Under the pieces are notes generated by a model, which saw only the letters and a program-made list of their open reading frames with translations, had not been told where the DNA came from and made no database searches. A DNA stretch of 64,000 bases from Leifsonia sp. CL147 (lineage in GTDB: Bacteria > Actinomycetota > Actinomycetes > Actinomycetales > Microbacteriaceae). The stretch spans positions 248,678-312,677 of the forward strand of contig NZ_FOTM01000001.1 in assembly GCF_900114565.1 (NCBI RefSeq), in the 5' to 3' direction. The position numbers and the translations under genes are program-made. Shown piece after piece: positions 26,174 to 36,032 of the stretch (position 1 is its first letter; each line of letters begins with the position of its first letter).

Positions 26174-26841
26174 CAGCGGAGCTCCTTGCGGGATGCGGCG
26201 AACTCGTCCGCGATGGTGACGAGCGCCTTGTCGAAGATGTCGGCGGCGGCGCGAGCCGCCTTGTCCGCCTTGCCCGCCACGGCGGCGTCGACGAGCGCCT
26301 TCAGCGGAGGCCGGGCCTTCTCGTGCGCCGTCTGAGACGGTGCGGCGTTCAGTGCGCGGAGCACCTCGGGCAGGTGGCGCTTGAGCAGACGGGCGATGGT
26401 CGCGTTGTCCAGACGCCGGATGAAGACGCCCAGGAAGCCGTCGCTCGAGAGGCCGGTGCCGATGGAGGACCTGTCGGCGTCCTCGAGGATGGCGCGCAGC
26501 GCATCCCGATCGGCCTCGGTGAGCAGAGGCGTGGTGTCGCGCACGATCCCGGAGATGAGCACCCCGACCGTGACGATGAGCTCGCGGAGCCGGGACGGTT
26601 CGATCGGCGTGACGCGGGTGCGTCGCTGCGGGAGGATCTCGACCAGCCCCATCGCCGCGAGCTGGTTGAGCGCTTCGCGGACCGGGGTGCGCGAGACGCC
26701 GACCCACCGTTCGATCTCGGCGTCGTAGAGCTGCTCGCCGGGAAGCAGGTCTCCGTCGACGATCGCGTCGAGGAGGCGGAGGAAGACTTCGTCACGAATG
26801 AGCCGCCGGGGGCTGGAGGCTTCGGTCACGGGGACGGGCAT
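26173..26841 (-). CDS. GntR family regulator, first of a tandem pair
   Basis: A 222-residue regulator with the GntR winged helix (IERWVGVSRTPVREALNQLA) and a helical C-terminal domain. Leaderless start: minus strand TAACAT (26848-26853), six bases, ATG at 26841. It drives a two-gene transcript with the paralogue downstream. It is divergent from menF, 145 bases away. Confidence 0.88.
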   Translation of the reverse strand: MPVPVTEASSPRRLIRDEVFLRLLDAIVDGDLLPGEQLYDAEIERWVGVSRTPVREALNQLAAMGLVEILPQRRTRVTPIEPSRLRELIVTVGVLISGIVRDTTPLLTEADRDALRAILEDADRSSIGTGLSSDGFLGVFIRRLDNATIARLLKRHLPEVLRALNAAPSQTAHEKARPPLKALVDAAVAGKADKAARAAADIFDKALVTIADEFAASRKELR

Positions 26842-26986
26842 AGATGAATGTTATATCCAGCTGGACCGGTTTTGTCGTTGAAGTACAGAGTGTCGGGTAG
26901 GCAGGCCCTGTGCTGTTCGCCGACGTGGAGTGGTCCGGCGTCCTGCGCCCACCGGGCGCACAGCGAGGCGGGCGTAGGCTGGGCCG

Positions 26987-28249
26987 GTGAGATCAGCCCC
27001 GACCGCTCGACGTGAGACGGGCGTGGCGGTCCTCGAGGTCGAGACCGCACCGCTCGACGACCTCCGCCGGCTCATCCCCTTCCTCGACGCGCGCGCGCCG
27101 CTGCTGTGGCTGCGCAAGGGCGACGGGATGGCCGGGATCGGCCAGGCGCTGCGCCTCGACTTCACCGGGCCCGACCGCATCCAGCAGGCGTCCGCCGCGT
27201 GGCGCGAGACCGCCGCAGCAGCCGTCGTCGAGGATGCCGTGCACACGCCCGGCACGGGCCTGGTGGCCTTCGGGACCTTCGCGTTCGACGACGAGAGCAC
27301 GGCGACCAGCACGCTCATCGTCCCTGAGCTGGTCCTGGGACGGCGTGGCGGCCGGAGCTGGATCACGCGCATCCGCCGGGCCGGAGAGCCCGCGCACTCC
27401 GTGACGCCCCATCCCACCCCCCTCGGCGACGAGTACCGGCTGGCGCTGCTGCCCGGCGAGCTCGGCGCGGATGCGTACCGGTCGGCGGTCGCCGCAGCGG
27501 TCGAGCACATCCGGGAGGAGGATCTCTCGAAAGTCGTCCTGGCGCGGGATCTGCGTGGCCACCTCCCGCTGGAGTCGGACCTTCGGCGCGCCCTGGTGGA
27601 GCTCGCGCTCGGCTACCCCGACTGCTGGACGTTCGCCGTCGACGGGCTGGTGGGGTCGTCTCCGGAGACGCTGGTCCGCGTCCACCACGGCACCGTCACG
27701 GCTCGCGTGCTCGCAGGGACGAGCTCCCGCGGGTCGGATGCCGCGAGCGATCAGGCGGCCGCCACCGCACTCGCGGAGAGCACCAAGGACCAGGGCGAGC
27801 ACCGCTTCGCCGTCACGAGTGTGATGGATGCGCTGCGCCCGCACAGCGCAGACCTCGCCGCCAGCGACGAACCGTTCACCCTGAAGCTGCCGAACCTGTG
27901 GCACCTCGCGACCGACATCGCAGGGATGCTGAGCGACGGATCGAGCTCGCTCGACCTGGCGGCCGCCCTCCACCCGACGGCTGCGGTGGCCGGGACGCCC
28001 CGACGGGAAGCGCTCCATCTCATCCGCGAACTGGAGCCGTTCGACCGCGGCCGGTACGCCGGACCCGTCGGCTGGGTCGGCGGGGACGGCGATGGCGAGT
28101 GGGCCATCGCGCTGCGCTGCGCGCAGGTCGCACCGGACGGCGACCTGACCGCCTACGCGGGCGCAGGCATCGTCGCCGACTCGGATCCCGACCGCGAGCT
28201 GGCCGAGACCACGATGAAGTTCCGCCCGATCGTCGAGGCCTTCGGCTGA
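26987..28249 (+). CDS. menF: Isochorismate synthase (menaquinone/siderophore)
   Basis: A 420-residue chorismate-binding enzyme converting chorismate to isochorismate. Catalytic C-terminal half: LSKVVLARDL, SSPETLVRVHHG, RVLAGTSSRG, STKDQGEHRF and the metal-binding end GYAGAGIV-type AYAGAGIVADSDPDRE. Context (menG and polyprenyl synthase 1-3 kb away) favours menaquinone. GTG start is leaderless (TAGGCT, six bases). Confidence 0.9.
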   Translation: MRSAPTARRETGVAVLEVETAPLDDLRRLIPFLDARAPLLWLRKGDGMAGIGQALRLDFTGPDRIQQASAAWRETAAAAVVEDAVHTPGTGLVAFGTFAFDDESTATSTLIVPELVLGRRGGRSWITRIRRAGEPAHSVTPHPTPLGDEYRLALLPGELGADAYRSAVAAAVEHIREEDLSKVVLARDLRGHLPLESDLRRALVELALGYPDCWTFAVDGLVGSSPETLVRVHHGTVTARVLAGTSSRGSDAASDQAAATALAESTKDQGEHRFAVTSVMDALRPHSADLAASDEPFTLKLPNLWHLATDIAGMLSDGSSSLDLAAALHPTAAVAGTPRREALHLIRELEPFDRGRYAGPVGWVGGDGDGEWAIALRCAQVAPDGDLTAYAGAGIVADSDPDRELAETTMKFRPIVEAFG

Positions 28250-28256
28250 CGAACGG

Positions 28257-29111
28257 TCAGGATCGCGCCAGGCGGCGCTTCTGCTCCTCCACGTCGTATT
28301 CGGGGACCGGCCAGTCCAGGTCGAGTCGCTGCAGGGCGTCGATCAGGATCTGCTGGACGGCGACGCGCGCGTACCACTTGTGGTCCGCCGGCACGACGAA
28401 CCAGGGTGCGTCCTTGGTGCTCGTGCGGTCGAGGATGATCTGATACGCCTCCGCGTAGTCGTCCCAGAGGAGCCGGTCGTCGACGTCGCCGGGGTTGAAT
28501 TTCCACAGCTTGTCGCGGTTCTCCAGCCGGGACGCCAGCCGCTTCCGCTGCTCGTCCCGGCCCAGATGCAGCATGACCTTCACCACGGTGGTCCCCGACC
28601 GGGAGAGCTCCCCCTCGAACGAGTCGATGGCCCCGTACCTCCGCTCGATTTCGTCGGGCGGCGCGAGGTGACGGACGCGGCCGACCAGCACATCCTCGTA
28701 GTGGGATCGGTCGAACACGCCCACCTGGCCGGCCGCGGGCAGCTGCCGCCAGATCCGCCAGAGGAAGTCGTGCGCGAGCTCCTTGGGTGTGGGCTTCTCG
28801 AATGCGGCGTAGTGCACGCCACCCGGGCCCATGGACCCGATCACGTGGCTGACGATGCCCCCTTTGCCCGCCGTGTCCATCGCCTGGAGTACGAGCAGCA
28901 CGGATCTCGGGTCTCCCTGCCGGCCGCCGGCGTACAGCTGTTCCTGCAGGTCGGCGAGGAGCTTGGCGCCGTCGGAGAGCGCCGAGCGCCCTTCGCGCTT
29001 GCCCCCACGGAACCCCGGCGTGCCGTCGGTCGGCTGCTCGGCGAGGCTGAAGCCCGGACCGACGCGCAGCAGATCGCCGGGATCCGCTTCCCAGTACGTG
29101 TCGTGGGCCAC
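28257..29111 (-). CDS. ppk2: Polyphosphate kinase 2 family protein
   Basis: A 284-residue nucleotide kinase using polyphosphate. Walker A is in LQAMDTAGKGGIVSHVIG, then VFDRSHYEDVLVGRV and the lid residues; this is the PPK2 class I/III pattern. GTG at 29111 was chosen for GAGGAG eight bases upstream; an in-frame ATG at 29165 is an alternative. Convergent with menF with an 7-base gap. Confidence 0.9.
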   Translation of the reverse strand: MAHDTYWEADPGDLLRVGPGFSLAEQPTDGTPGFRGGKREGRSALSDGAKLLADLQEQLYAGGRQGDPRSVLLVLQAMDTAGKGGIVSHVIGSMGPGGVHYAAFEKPTPKELAHDFLWRIWRQLPAAGQVGVFDRSHYEDVLVGRVRHLAPPDEIERRYGAIDSFEGELSRSGTTVVKVMLHLGRDEQRKRLASRLENRDKLWKFNPGDVDDRLLWDDYAEAYQIILDRTSTKDAPWFVVPADHKWYARVAVQQILIDALQRLDLDWPVPEYDVEEQKRRLARS

Positions 29112-29268
29112 AGCCGCCTCCTCGTCCCGTCGGCCGCCGCCGCTGGCGAGTCCCGGGGCGCCCATCGTAGTCCTGCCCGGGCGACGGCACCCTGCCTGGG
29201 CGGAGGACACAGGAACAGCGGTTCCGGCTCTGAATGCACCGGGGGACGCCGCAGCCTAAGCTGGTGGG

Positions 29269-30105
29269 GTGAGTAAGGCCGACCTCAGCAAGCAGCCCGA
29301 CCAGGTCGCCGCCATGTTCGATCAGGTGTCGACACGCTACGACCGGACCAATGCCGTCCTGTCCGTCGGCAACGCGGCCCTCTGGCGCATTGCGACGACG
29401 CGGGCCGTGAGGCCCCGGGCGGGCGAGACGATCCTCGACGTCGCCGCCGGGACGGGCACCTCGAGCGCATCGCTGGCACGCAATGGCGCGTCCGTCGTCG
29501 CTGCCGACTTCTCGGAGGGGATGATCGACGTCGGCCGCCGCCGCCAAGCCGGTAATCCCTTCATCCGGTTCGTGCAGGCGGATGCGATGGCCCTGCCGTT
29601 CGAGGACGACCGGTTCGACGCGGTGACCATCTCCTTCGGGCTGCGGAACATCATCGACCCGAAGAAGGCCCTCGCCGAGTTCTTCCGGGTGGTCAAGCCG
29701 GGCGGCCGGGTGGTCGTGTGCGAGTTCTCGCAACCTCCTCTCGCTGCGATCCGCGCCGGTTACGCCGCTTACCTCAGGTTCGGGATGCCCGTGCTCGCGC
29801 GGCTCGCGAGCTCGAACCCCGCCGCCTACGAGTACCTCATGGAGTCCATCCAGGCGTGGCCGAACCAGCCTGCTCTGGCCCAGTGGATGCGCGAGGGAGG
29901 GTTCGAGCAGGTCGCCTTCCGGAACCTGACCGCCGGGATCGTGGCCCTGCATCGTGGCTTCAAACCCGAGCGTCCCGCGGTGACTCCCGCGCCGGCCGCG
30001 AAGCGCAGATCCACGGCACCGAAGCGCAAGCCGGCGGCCGCGGACACCGAACCCGCGGACACCGAACCCGCGGACACCGAACCCGCCCGACCCGAGGGGG
30101 AGTAG
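29269..30105 (+). CDS. menG: Demethylmenaquinone methyltransferase
   Basis: A 278-residue UbiE/MenG methyltransferase for the last step of menaquinone synthesis. SAM motif ILDVAAGTGTSS, then ADAMALPFEDDRFDAVTISF and GLRNIIDPKKALAEFFRVV, the family signature. After about residue 240 an Ala/Pro/Lys tail ends in three ADTEP units encoded by exact 15-bp repeats; the tail is not part of the fold. Leaderless GTG (TAAGCT, six bases). Overlaps the prenyl synthase start. Confidence 0.93.
   Translation: MSKADLSKQPDQVAAMFDQVSTRYDRTNAVLSVGNAALWRIATTRAVRPRAGETILDVAAGTGTSSASLARNGASVVAADFSEGMIDVGRRRQAGNPFIRFVQADAMALPFEDDRFDAVTISFGLRNIIDPKKALAEFFRVVKPGGRVVVCEFSQPPLAAIRAGYAAYLRFGMPVLARLASSNPAAYEYLMESIQAWPNQPALAQWMREGGFEQVAFRNLTAGIVALHRGFKPERPAVTPAPAAKRRSTAPKRKPAAADTEPADTEPADTEPARPEGE
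30040..30084 (+). repeat. 15-bp tandem repeat, three units
   Basis: GCGGACACCGAACCC repeated three times exactly, encoding the ADTEP units at the end of MenG. Likely variable between strains by slippage. Confidence 0.85.
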
Positions 30106-31181
30106 TGCCACGAAGCGTCCCTGCTGTGCGCCGTCCCTCGCTGACCGGCCAACTGGGCTTCACGGAGCGGATCCTCCTTCGGGGGGACGATCGCGAGCTC
30201 GCCAACGCAGTGGATGCGGGGCTCGCCAAGGTCGAGGAGGGCCTGCACCGCGAGATGCGGTTCGCGGACAACTTGGCCGACGTCACCGCTCGCTACCTGT
30301 TGGAGGCCGGTGGCAAGCGTGTCCGCCCGATGCTCACCCTGCTGACGGCGCAGCTGGGCGGCGGCACCAACTCCGATGTGCTCCAGGCCGCCGAGGCGGT
30401 CGAGATCACCCACCTGGCATCGCTGTACCACGATGACGTCATGGACGACTCGCAGATGCGCCGGGGGGTCCCGAGTGCGCAGTTCGTCTGGGGCAATTCG
30501 GTGGCCGTCCTCACCGGCGACCTGCTGTTCGCCCGGGCGAGCAAGCTGGTCTCCGCGCTCGGCGAGCGCGCCATCCAGATGCAGGCCGACACCTTCGAGC
30601 GGCTCTGCCTCGGCCAGCTGCACGAGACCATCGGCCCGCAGGAGGGCGACGATCCGGTCGAGCACTACATCCGGGTGCTCGAGGACAAGACCGGATCCCT
30701 GATCGCCGTCGCGGCTCAGATGGGCGTCGTCTTCTCGGGTGCGCCGAAGGAGTACGAGGAGCCGGTCGTCGTGTTCGGCGAGAAGATCGGGGTCGCCTTC
30801 CAGCTCATCGACGACGTCATCGACCTGTCGTCGGAGGGCGTGGCCGAGACCGGCAAGACACCCGGCAACGATTTGCGGGCGGGCGTCGCGACGCTGCCTG
30901 TCCTGCGCCTGCGCGAGCGCGCGGCGACCGACCCGGAGGCCGCCGCCTTGCTCGAGCGCCTCGAAGCGGATGTCATGGGCTCGGCCGAGGATGGAGAGGT
31001 GACGCCGGCCGCCATGGAGGCGATCGCCGCGCTCCGGGACCACGATGTGACCCGTCAGACGCTGGAAGAGGCGCACCGCTGGGCGCGCGAGGCGGTGGAG
31101 GCGCTCGCGCCATTGCCCGACGGTCCGGTGAAGAAGGCTCTGATCCGCTTCGCGGACACGATCGTCGACCGCTCCAGCTGA
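30105..31181 (+). CDS. Polyprenyl diphosphate synthase (menaquinone side chain)
   Basis: A 358-residue trans-prenyltransferase. First aspartate-rich motif DDVMD at residues 110-114, second DDVID at 236-240, and GGKRVRPML near 69-77 for IPP binding. Product length cannot be read from the sequence. The GTG start shares a base with the menG stop and follows GAGGGGG, so the two are coupled, consistent with menaquinone assembly. Confidence 0.92.
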   Translation: MPRSVPAVRRPSLTGQLGFTERILLRGDDRELANAVDAGLAKVEEGLHREMRFADNLADVTARYLLEAGGKRVRPMLTLLTAQLGGGTNSDVLQAAEAVEITHLASLYHDDVMDDSQMRRGVPSAQFVWGNSVAVLTGDLLFARASKLVSALGERAIQMQADTFERLCLGQLHETIGPQEGDDPVEHYIRVLEDKTGSLIAVAAQMGVVFSGAPKEYEEPVVVFGEKIGVAFQLIDDVIDLSSEGVAETGKTPGNDLRAGVATLPVLRLRERAATDPEAAALLERLEADVMGSAEDGEVTPAAMEAIAALRDHDVTRQTLEEAHRWAREAVEALAPLPDGPVKKALIRFADTIVDRSS

Positions 31182-31211
31182 GCGGAACGGAATCCCAGAA
31201 GGAATCAACGA

Positions 31212-32630
31212 ATGACCAAACTGCGACTGGCCATCGTCGGCGCCGGGCCGGCGGGGATCTACGCCGCCGACATCCTGCTGAAGGCGGAGCGCGGCTTCGA
31301 CGTCTCGATCGACCTGTTCGAGCAGCTGCCGGCTCCGTACGGGCTCGTGCGCTACGGAGTCGCCCCCGACCATCCGCGGATCAAGGGTATCGTGACGGCC
31401 CTCCGTGAGGTTCTCGACCGCGGTGACATCCGCATCTTCGGGAATGTCGAGTACGGCCGCGACATCACCCTCGACGATCTCAAGCGCCACTACAACGCCG
31501 TCATCTTCGCAACGGGAGCCGTCCGCGACGCCGACCTCGAGATCCCCGGTGTCGAGCTCAGGGGCTCGCACGGCGCCGCCGAGTTCGTGAGCTGGTTCGA
31601 CGGGCATCCGGATGTCCCGCGGACGTGGCCGCTCGAAGCGAAGTCGGTCGCCGTGATCGGCAACGGCAACGTCGCGCTCGACATCTCGCGCATGCTCGCC
31701 AAGCACGCCGACGACCTCCTTCCGACCGAGATCCCCGACAACGTCTACGACGGCCTGAAGAGCTCGCCGGTCACCGACGTGCACGTCTTCGGCCGGCGCG
31801 GACCTGCGCAGGTGAAGTTCACACCGCTGGAGCTGCGCGAGCTGGGCGAACTGCGTGACGTCGACATGATCCTCCACGACGAGGACTTCGACTACGACGA
31901 GCAGTCGAAGGCCGCCGTCGCCAGCAACAAGCAGGTGATGGTGATCGACAGGGTGCTGCAGCAGTGGCGTCAGCGCGAGGTCGGGAAGGCCTCCCGCCGG
32001 CTGCACTTCCACTTCTTCGCCAAGCCGCTGGAGGTGGTCGGCGACGAGAACGGGAACGTCCGCGCCTTCCGCTACGAACGGACGGCGTCCGATGGCGCCG
32101 GCGGCGTCCGCGGAACCGGCGAGATCCGCGAGCTGGAGATCGACGCGATCTATCGCGCGGTCGGCTATTTCGGCTCCCCGCTGCCGGGCATACCGTTCGA
32201 CCGCAAGCACGGCGTGATTCCGAATCACGAGGGCCAGGTGCTGCGCAAGGGCGACAACGAGCGCATGTACGGCGTGTACGCGACCGGGTGGATCAAGCGG
32301 GGCCCGGTCGGACTCATCGGTCACACCAAGTCGGATGCCATGGAAACGATCAAACATGTCATCAACGATCAAGGAAACTGGTGGGCTCCTGCAGACCCCG
32401 ACGAGGAATCTGTGGAGAACCTGCTCCGCGAGCGCGGTGTGGAGTACACGACGTTGGACGGCTGGCACAACCTCGACACCCACGAGCAGGCGCTCGGAGC
32501 CGAACGCGGCCGGGCCCGCGTCAAGGTCGTCCCCCGGGACGAGATGGTGCGGGTGTCGAACGCGTCCGTCACGGGAGCATCCGCGGGCGCATCCGCAGGA
32601 GCGCCCGCAGCAGGCAACGCGGCCGAGTAG
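31212..32630 (+). CDS. fprA: FAD-dependent ferredoxin-NADP reductase, FprA type
   Basis: A 472-residue flavoenzyme passing electrons between NADPH and ferredoxin, adrenodoxin-reductase family. FAD motif AIVGAGPAGIYAADIL at the N-terminus, YGLVRYGVAPDHP, NADP motif VIGNGNVALDISRML and ATGWIKRGPVGLIGHTKSDA near residues 358-377. The last 30 residues are an Ala/Gly/Ser tail. AGAAGGA precedes the ATG. Confidence 0.94.
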   Translation: MTKLRLAIVGAGPAGIYAADILLKAERGFDVSIDLFEQLPAPYGLVRYGVAPDHPRIKGIVTALREVLDRGDIRIFGNVEYGRDITLDDLKRHYNAVIFATGAVRDADLEIPGVELRGSHGAAEFVSWFDGHPDVPRTWPLEAKSVAVIGNGNVALDISRMLAKHADDLLPTEIPDNVYDGLKSSPVTDVHVFGRRGPAQVKFTPLELRELGELRDVDMILHDEDFDYDEQSKAAVASNKQVMVIDRVLQQWRQREVGKASRRLHFHFFAKPLEVVGDENGNVRAFRYERTASDGAGGVRGTGEIRELEIDAIYRAVGYFGSPLPGIPFDRKHGVIPNHEGQVLRKGDNERMYGVYATGWIKRGPVGLIGHTKSDAMETIKHVINDQGNWWAPADPDEESVENLLRERGVEYTTLDGWHNLDTHEQALGAERGRARVKVVPRDEMVRVSNASVTGASAGASAGAPAAGNAAE

Positions 32631-32648
32631 CCGGCCGGGCAGGGGGAC

Positions 32649-33644
32649 ATGGCGACGACGCAGGCATGGCGACCGGACATCCTGGGTGAGCCGTTCGAAC
32701 AGCTGACCCTGCCTCTGCGCCCGGACGCCGAGGGCGAGGCCGTCGCCACGCTGGTGCGCTACTCGCCGCATCCCCGGCTGCGGCTCCACCACGGGCCGGC
32801 TGCCGATGCCGACGTCCTCTACGTGCACGGCTGGTCGGACTACTTCTTCCAGACGGAGCTGGCGGCCTTCTGGCATGACCAGGGCGCGCGCTTCCACGCG
32901 CTCGACCTCCGCAAGTACGGACGCAGCCTCCGTGACGGGCAGACGCCGGGCTTCGTGAACGATCTCACGACCTACGACGAGGACATCCAAGCGGCACTGG
33001 AGGCGATGGGCCACGGTGGGCAGGACGCGCCCAAGCGCCGGCTGATCCTGCTCGGCCATTCGACGGGCGGGCTGACGTTGAGCCTGTGGGCCGACCGGAA
33101 TCCCGGCCGGGCCGACGCGCTCATCCTGAACAGCCCGTGGCTGGAATTCCAGGCGCACTCCGCCGTCCGCGCGGCTCTCACCCCGCTCATCGACCTGCGC
33201 GCTCGGCTGGGCCCGAAGGCGACCATGCCGAGTGTCGACCTCGGCTTCTACTCGCGCACCGTCTCCCGCACGATGGACGGCGAGTGGGACTACGACCTGG
33301 CCTGGCGTCCGGTGCGCGGGTTCCCCATCCACCCGGCCTGGCTCACGGCCGTCCTCGCCGGCCACGCCCGTGTCGCCGCCGGCCTGCACATCGACGCACC
33401 GGTGCTCACGCTGCTTTCGGCACGATCCACTCTGCTGCCGTACTGGACGCCGGAGATGCTGTCGTCCGACGTCGTGCTCGTCGTCCGGGACGTCGCGCAG
33501 CGCGCGCTCGCTCTGGCGCCGACCGTCACCGTCTCGTCGGTGAAGGGCGCCGTCCACGACGTGTTCCTCTCGCGCCGGCCCGTGCGAGAGTCCGCATACG
33601 GCGCGGTCACGCAGTGGATGCGCGGTTACCTCACCGCAGGTTGA
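32649..33644 (+). CDS. Alpha/beta hydrolase (serine aminopeptidase S33 / lysophospholipase type)
   Basis: A 331-residue hydrolase. Nucleophile elbow GHSTGG near residues 136-141, oxyanion region [11 protein letters not shown], and a late His in GAVHDVFLS. Probably a monoacylglycerol lipase or lysophospholipase; substrate unknown. AGGGGGACATG gives the start. Its end overlaps the convergent yajQ by 14 bases. Confidence 0.88.
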   Translation: MATTQAWRPDILGEPFEQLTLPLRPDAEGEAVATLVRYSPHPRLRLHHGPAADADVLYVHGWSDYFFQTELAAFWHDQGARFHALDLRKYGRSLRDGQTPGFVNDLTTYDEDIQAALEAMGHGGQDAPKRRLILLGHSTGGLTLSLWADRNPGRADALILNSPWLEFQAHSAVRAALTPLIDLRARLGPKATMPSVDLGFYSRTVSRTMDGEWDYDLAWRPVRGFPIHPAWLTAVLAGHARVAAGLHIDAPVLTLLSARSTLLPYWTPEMLSSDVVLVVRDVAQRALALAPTVTVSSVKGAVHDVFLSRRPVRESAYGAVTQWMRGYLTAG

Positions 33645-34119
33645 CGAACTGCAGCGCGACGTCCAGGTCGGCACCCTTGAGTAGTGCCATGGTCGCCTGA
33701 AGGTCGTCGCGGCTCTTCGAGCTCACGCGCAGCTCGTCGCCCTGGATCTGCGCCTTGACGCTCTTGGGCGCCTCGTCGCGGATCAGCTTCGAGATCTTCT
33801 TGGCCGCATCCTGCTCGATGCCGTTCTTCAGACCGACCTCGATGCGGAACTCTTTGCCGGATGCGTACGGCTTGCCCTCGTCGAGCGACTTCAGGGTGAT
33901 GCCGCGCTTGACGAACTTCGACTCGAGCACCTCGAGCACGGCCTTCACGCGCTCCTCGGTGCTGGCCTTGAGCAGGATCTTCTCGCCGCTCCACTTGATG
34001 GACGCGCCCACGTTCTTGAAGTCGTAGCGCTGGTCCACCTCTTTGCGGGCCTGATTGACGGCGTTGTCCGCCTCCATCTTGTCGACTTTGCTGACGACGT
34101 CGAACGAGGAGTCTGCCAT
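33631..34119 (-). CDS. yajQ: YajQ family nucleotide-binding protein
   Basis: A 162-residue conserved protein with the YajQ pattern [20 protein letters not shown] at the start and VALQFVNLR at the end. Members bind nucleotides or RNA (cyclic-di-GMP in some species). Length and ends are normal. Marks the last core gene before a lower-GC accessory stretch. Confidence 0.95.
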   Translation of the reverse strand: MADSSFDVVSKVDKMEADNAVNQARKEVDQRYDFKNVGASIKWSGEKILLKASTEERVKAVLEVLESKFVKRGITLKSLDEGKPYASGKEFRIEVGLKNGIEQDAAKKISKLIRDEAPKSVKAQIQGDELRVSSKSRDDLQATMALLKGADLDVALQFVNLR

Positions 34120-34418
34120 GGAAAATACCCCAATCTACCAGTAAACGCTGATCAGCTGTCAATTCCGCAGGGCTCGTGCTGAACCCGCACTCTGGCAAAT
34201 CGAGTCTACGGCGATGGGGGTCACGTTTGCTGCGCTTCCGACTGCCCCGGATCCGCTGCCGGGAGTGGCTGGGGCGGGGCCGCCACATTCGCGATGAACC
34301 GCGTTGGCATAGCCGGAAGCCCGGGCGTCCGGCGGCCTTCGGGTTCGCCTGGAGTCGTCGTAGGAACGCCGTTTACCACCAGAGAGAATAGATCTGAGCC
34401 ATTCACAGATCAGAGGCA
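34120..34418. other. 299-bp gene-free region upstream of the RhuM-Fic gene
   Basis: Lower GC than the neighbouring core genes. No frame has coding character and I see no antitoxin-like ORF. It probably holds the promoters of yajQ and the RhuM-Fic gene. Confidence 0.5.
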
Positions 34419-35456
34419 ATGCGCATGAGTAGTCGGCAGCCACGTCGAAAGACGACCGCCAAGTCGAACGGTCAGTCCTTCGGGCCAATGGAGCGTTCTG
34501 ACCCGCAGATAGAGCCAGCACCGGGCGCCTCTGAGACCGGCATGGAGATCTACTCATCGCCTGATGGTGTGGTGAGTCTTCCGGTGCGTTTCGATGGCGA
34601 GACCGTGTGGGCGACACAGTCGCAGATGGCCGAGTTGTTCGGGACAACCCAGCAGAATGTCAGCCTGCATCTGCAGAACGCGATCGACGAGGGTGAGCTC
34701 GACCACGAGGCAACTCACAAGGATTTCTTGTCAGTTCGGCGCGAAGGTACCCGGAACGTCCGACGGACCCTAACCCATTACGATCTCGATGCCATCGTCT
34801 CCGTTGGCTACAGGGTCCATTCGCCCAGAGGCGTTCACTTTCGCAGATGGGCTACCGGGATCCTCCGAAAACAGATCCTGGACCAGAATGCCGCTCAGCT
34901 TTACCGCGCACATCAGGTAGCAGAGTTGCTCGCCACCTCTCACGATGAGCAACTGGCAAGCATAGGCCGGATCATGCAGCGGTACACCGGAGACCTCGAC
35001 CGCCTTGCCGACTATGACCGAGGGAACCTGGCTATCCCCGCCGAGGAGGTCGTTGCCACCGCACGCATCGACATCCACGACGTCGAACGCATAGTCGGAG
35101 AGCTCCGCAGTCGTTACCCGGAAGACGAACGACTCGGCGTAGCGAAAGACGATTCGATTCGCGGAGTCATCGGGCAGATCGACCAGACCTTCATGGGTCA
35201 GGACCTTTATGCGAGCGCGCAAGAAAAAGCCGCGAACCTTCTGTACATCCTTGTTAAGGATCACCCTTTCGGCGATGGCAATAAACGCACCGGCGCGGCG
35301 TTGTTTGCCTACTTCCTCGACCGAAACGGGATTGAGATCGACAAGGCGATCCCCCGCAACATGCTGACTGCGCTTACTCTCATCGCCGCCGCAAGCGACC
35401 CCAGCAAGAAGGACGAGACGGTGGCCCTGATTCGAAGCCTCATCTCGGACGAGTAA
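34419..35456 (+). CDS. RhuM family protein with C-terminal Fic/Doc domain
   Basis: A 345-residue two-domain protein. Residues about 42-160 are RhuM-like (VWATQSQMAELFGTTQQNVS, a DNA-binding-like helix pair, and GVHFRRWATGILR). Residues about 200-345 are Fic/Doc with motif HPFGDGNKRTG, where His282 would be catalytic and Lys/Arg follow the Asn. Fic domains usually AMPylate or phosphorylate proteins; RhuM-Fic proteins are accessory genes often near mobile DNA. GC is lower than the surroundings, suggesting transfer. No separate antitoxin gene is seen. Confidence 0.88.
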   Translation: MRMSSRQPRRKTTAKSNGQSFGPMERSDPQIEPAPGASETGMEIYSSPDGVVSLPVRFDGETVWATQSQMAELFGTTQQNVSLHLQNAIDEGELDHEATHKDFLSVRREGTRNVRRTLTHYDLDAIVSVGYRVHSPRGVHFRRWATGILRKQILDQNAAQLYRAHQVAELLATSHDEQLASIGRIMQRYTGDLDRLADYDRGNLAIPAEEVVATARIDIHDVERIVGELRSRYPEDERLGVAKDDSIRGVIGQIDQTFMGQDLYASAQEKAANLLYILVKDHPFGDGNKRTGAALFAYFLDRNGIEIDKAIPRNMLTALTLIAAASDPSKKDETVALIRSLISDE

Positions 35457-35570
35457 GGAAATACGCGCGAGAAGCTGACCCGCATACGGTCAATGGAGTT
35501 CATAAGCTCGGCTTCTCAGAGGCTGAGCGTCCATCACAGCAAGCGGACGCATCCTCAGCGCGTGAAGTCC

Positions 35571-36014
35571 TCATCCACGCGGCCGCCCAGCTGGTCGTAA
35601 CTCCAGGTCGTGTGCGGACGGCTGTGGACCCCGCAGGAGTCGCGCCTCCGACCACTCCCGGAGCCGCTCGAACTCGGTGCCCGCGCGGAGCACCGTGCCT
35701 TCGGTCAGGAGGTAGGGGAGCACGGGATGCACCGATGCGAAGTCCCGTTCCGCCCAACCGCGGTAGCCCTCTTCGGTGTACGCGAAGACGTCGATGCGCT
35801 CTCCGTCGCGGTGAGCCACGCGCGCCTCTGCCTGCGTGGAGCCGCTGTCTGCGCGCCGGAGGGTCGGGGCGATCAGAAGGATGTCGATGTCGCTCGTGCT
35901 CGTCCGCCGGCCGGTGGACGCGCTACCGCCCAGGACGATCGTCGTGGCGCCCGGGTACTCCCGGTCGCAGAAGCGGGCCGCGAGGAGCGCGGCGTGGGGG
36001 TCAGGCGCCGCCAT
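35571..36014 (-). CDS. Nucleotidyltransferase-domain protein, probably shortened
   Basis: A 147-residue protein with the pol-beta nucleotidyltransferase core GGSASTGRRTSTSDIDIL (GS and DxD metal ligands at residues about 30-46). The visible part stops soon after SAHDLELR, where longer relatives usually continue; a frame shift near 35590 would add only about eight residues, so the remainder appears lost. Likely a decayed or minimal enzyme. Confidence 0.65.
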   Translation of the reverse strand: MAAPDPHAALLAARFCDREYPGATTIVLGGSASTGRRTSTSDIDILLIAPTLRRADSGSTQAEARVAHRDGERIDVFAYTEEGYRGWAERDFASVHPVLPYLLTEGTVLRAGTEFERLREWSEARLLRGPQPSAHDLELRPAGRPRG

Positions 36015-36032
36015 TCGATCCGGGCCCGGAGG

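Noticed and set aside
29826-33674. Minus-strand open frame of about 1280 codons
   Set aside because: It runs antisense through menG, the prenyl synthase, fprA and the hydrolase, all with clear motifs. It is a by-product of high GC.
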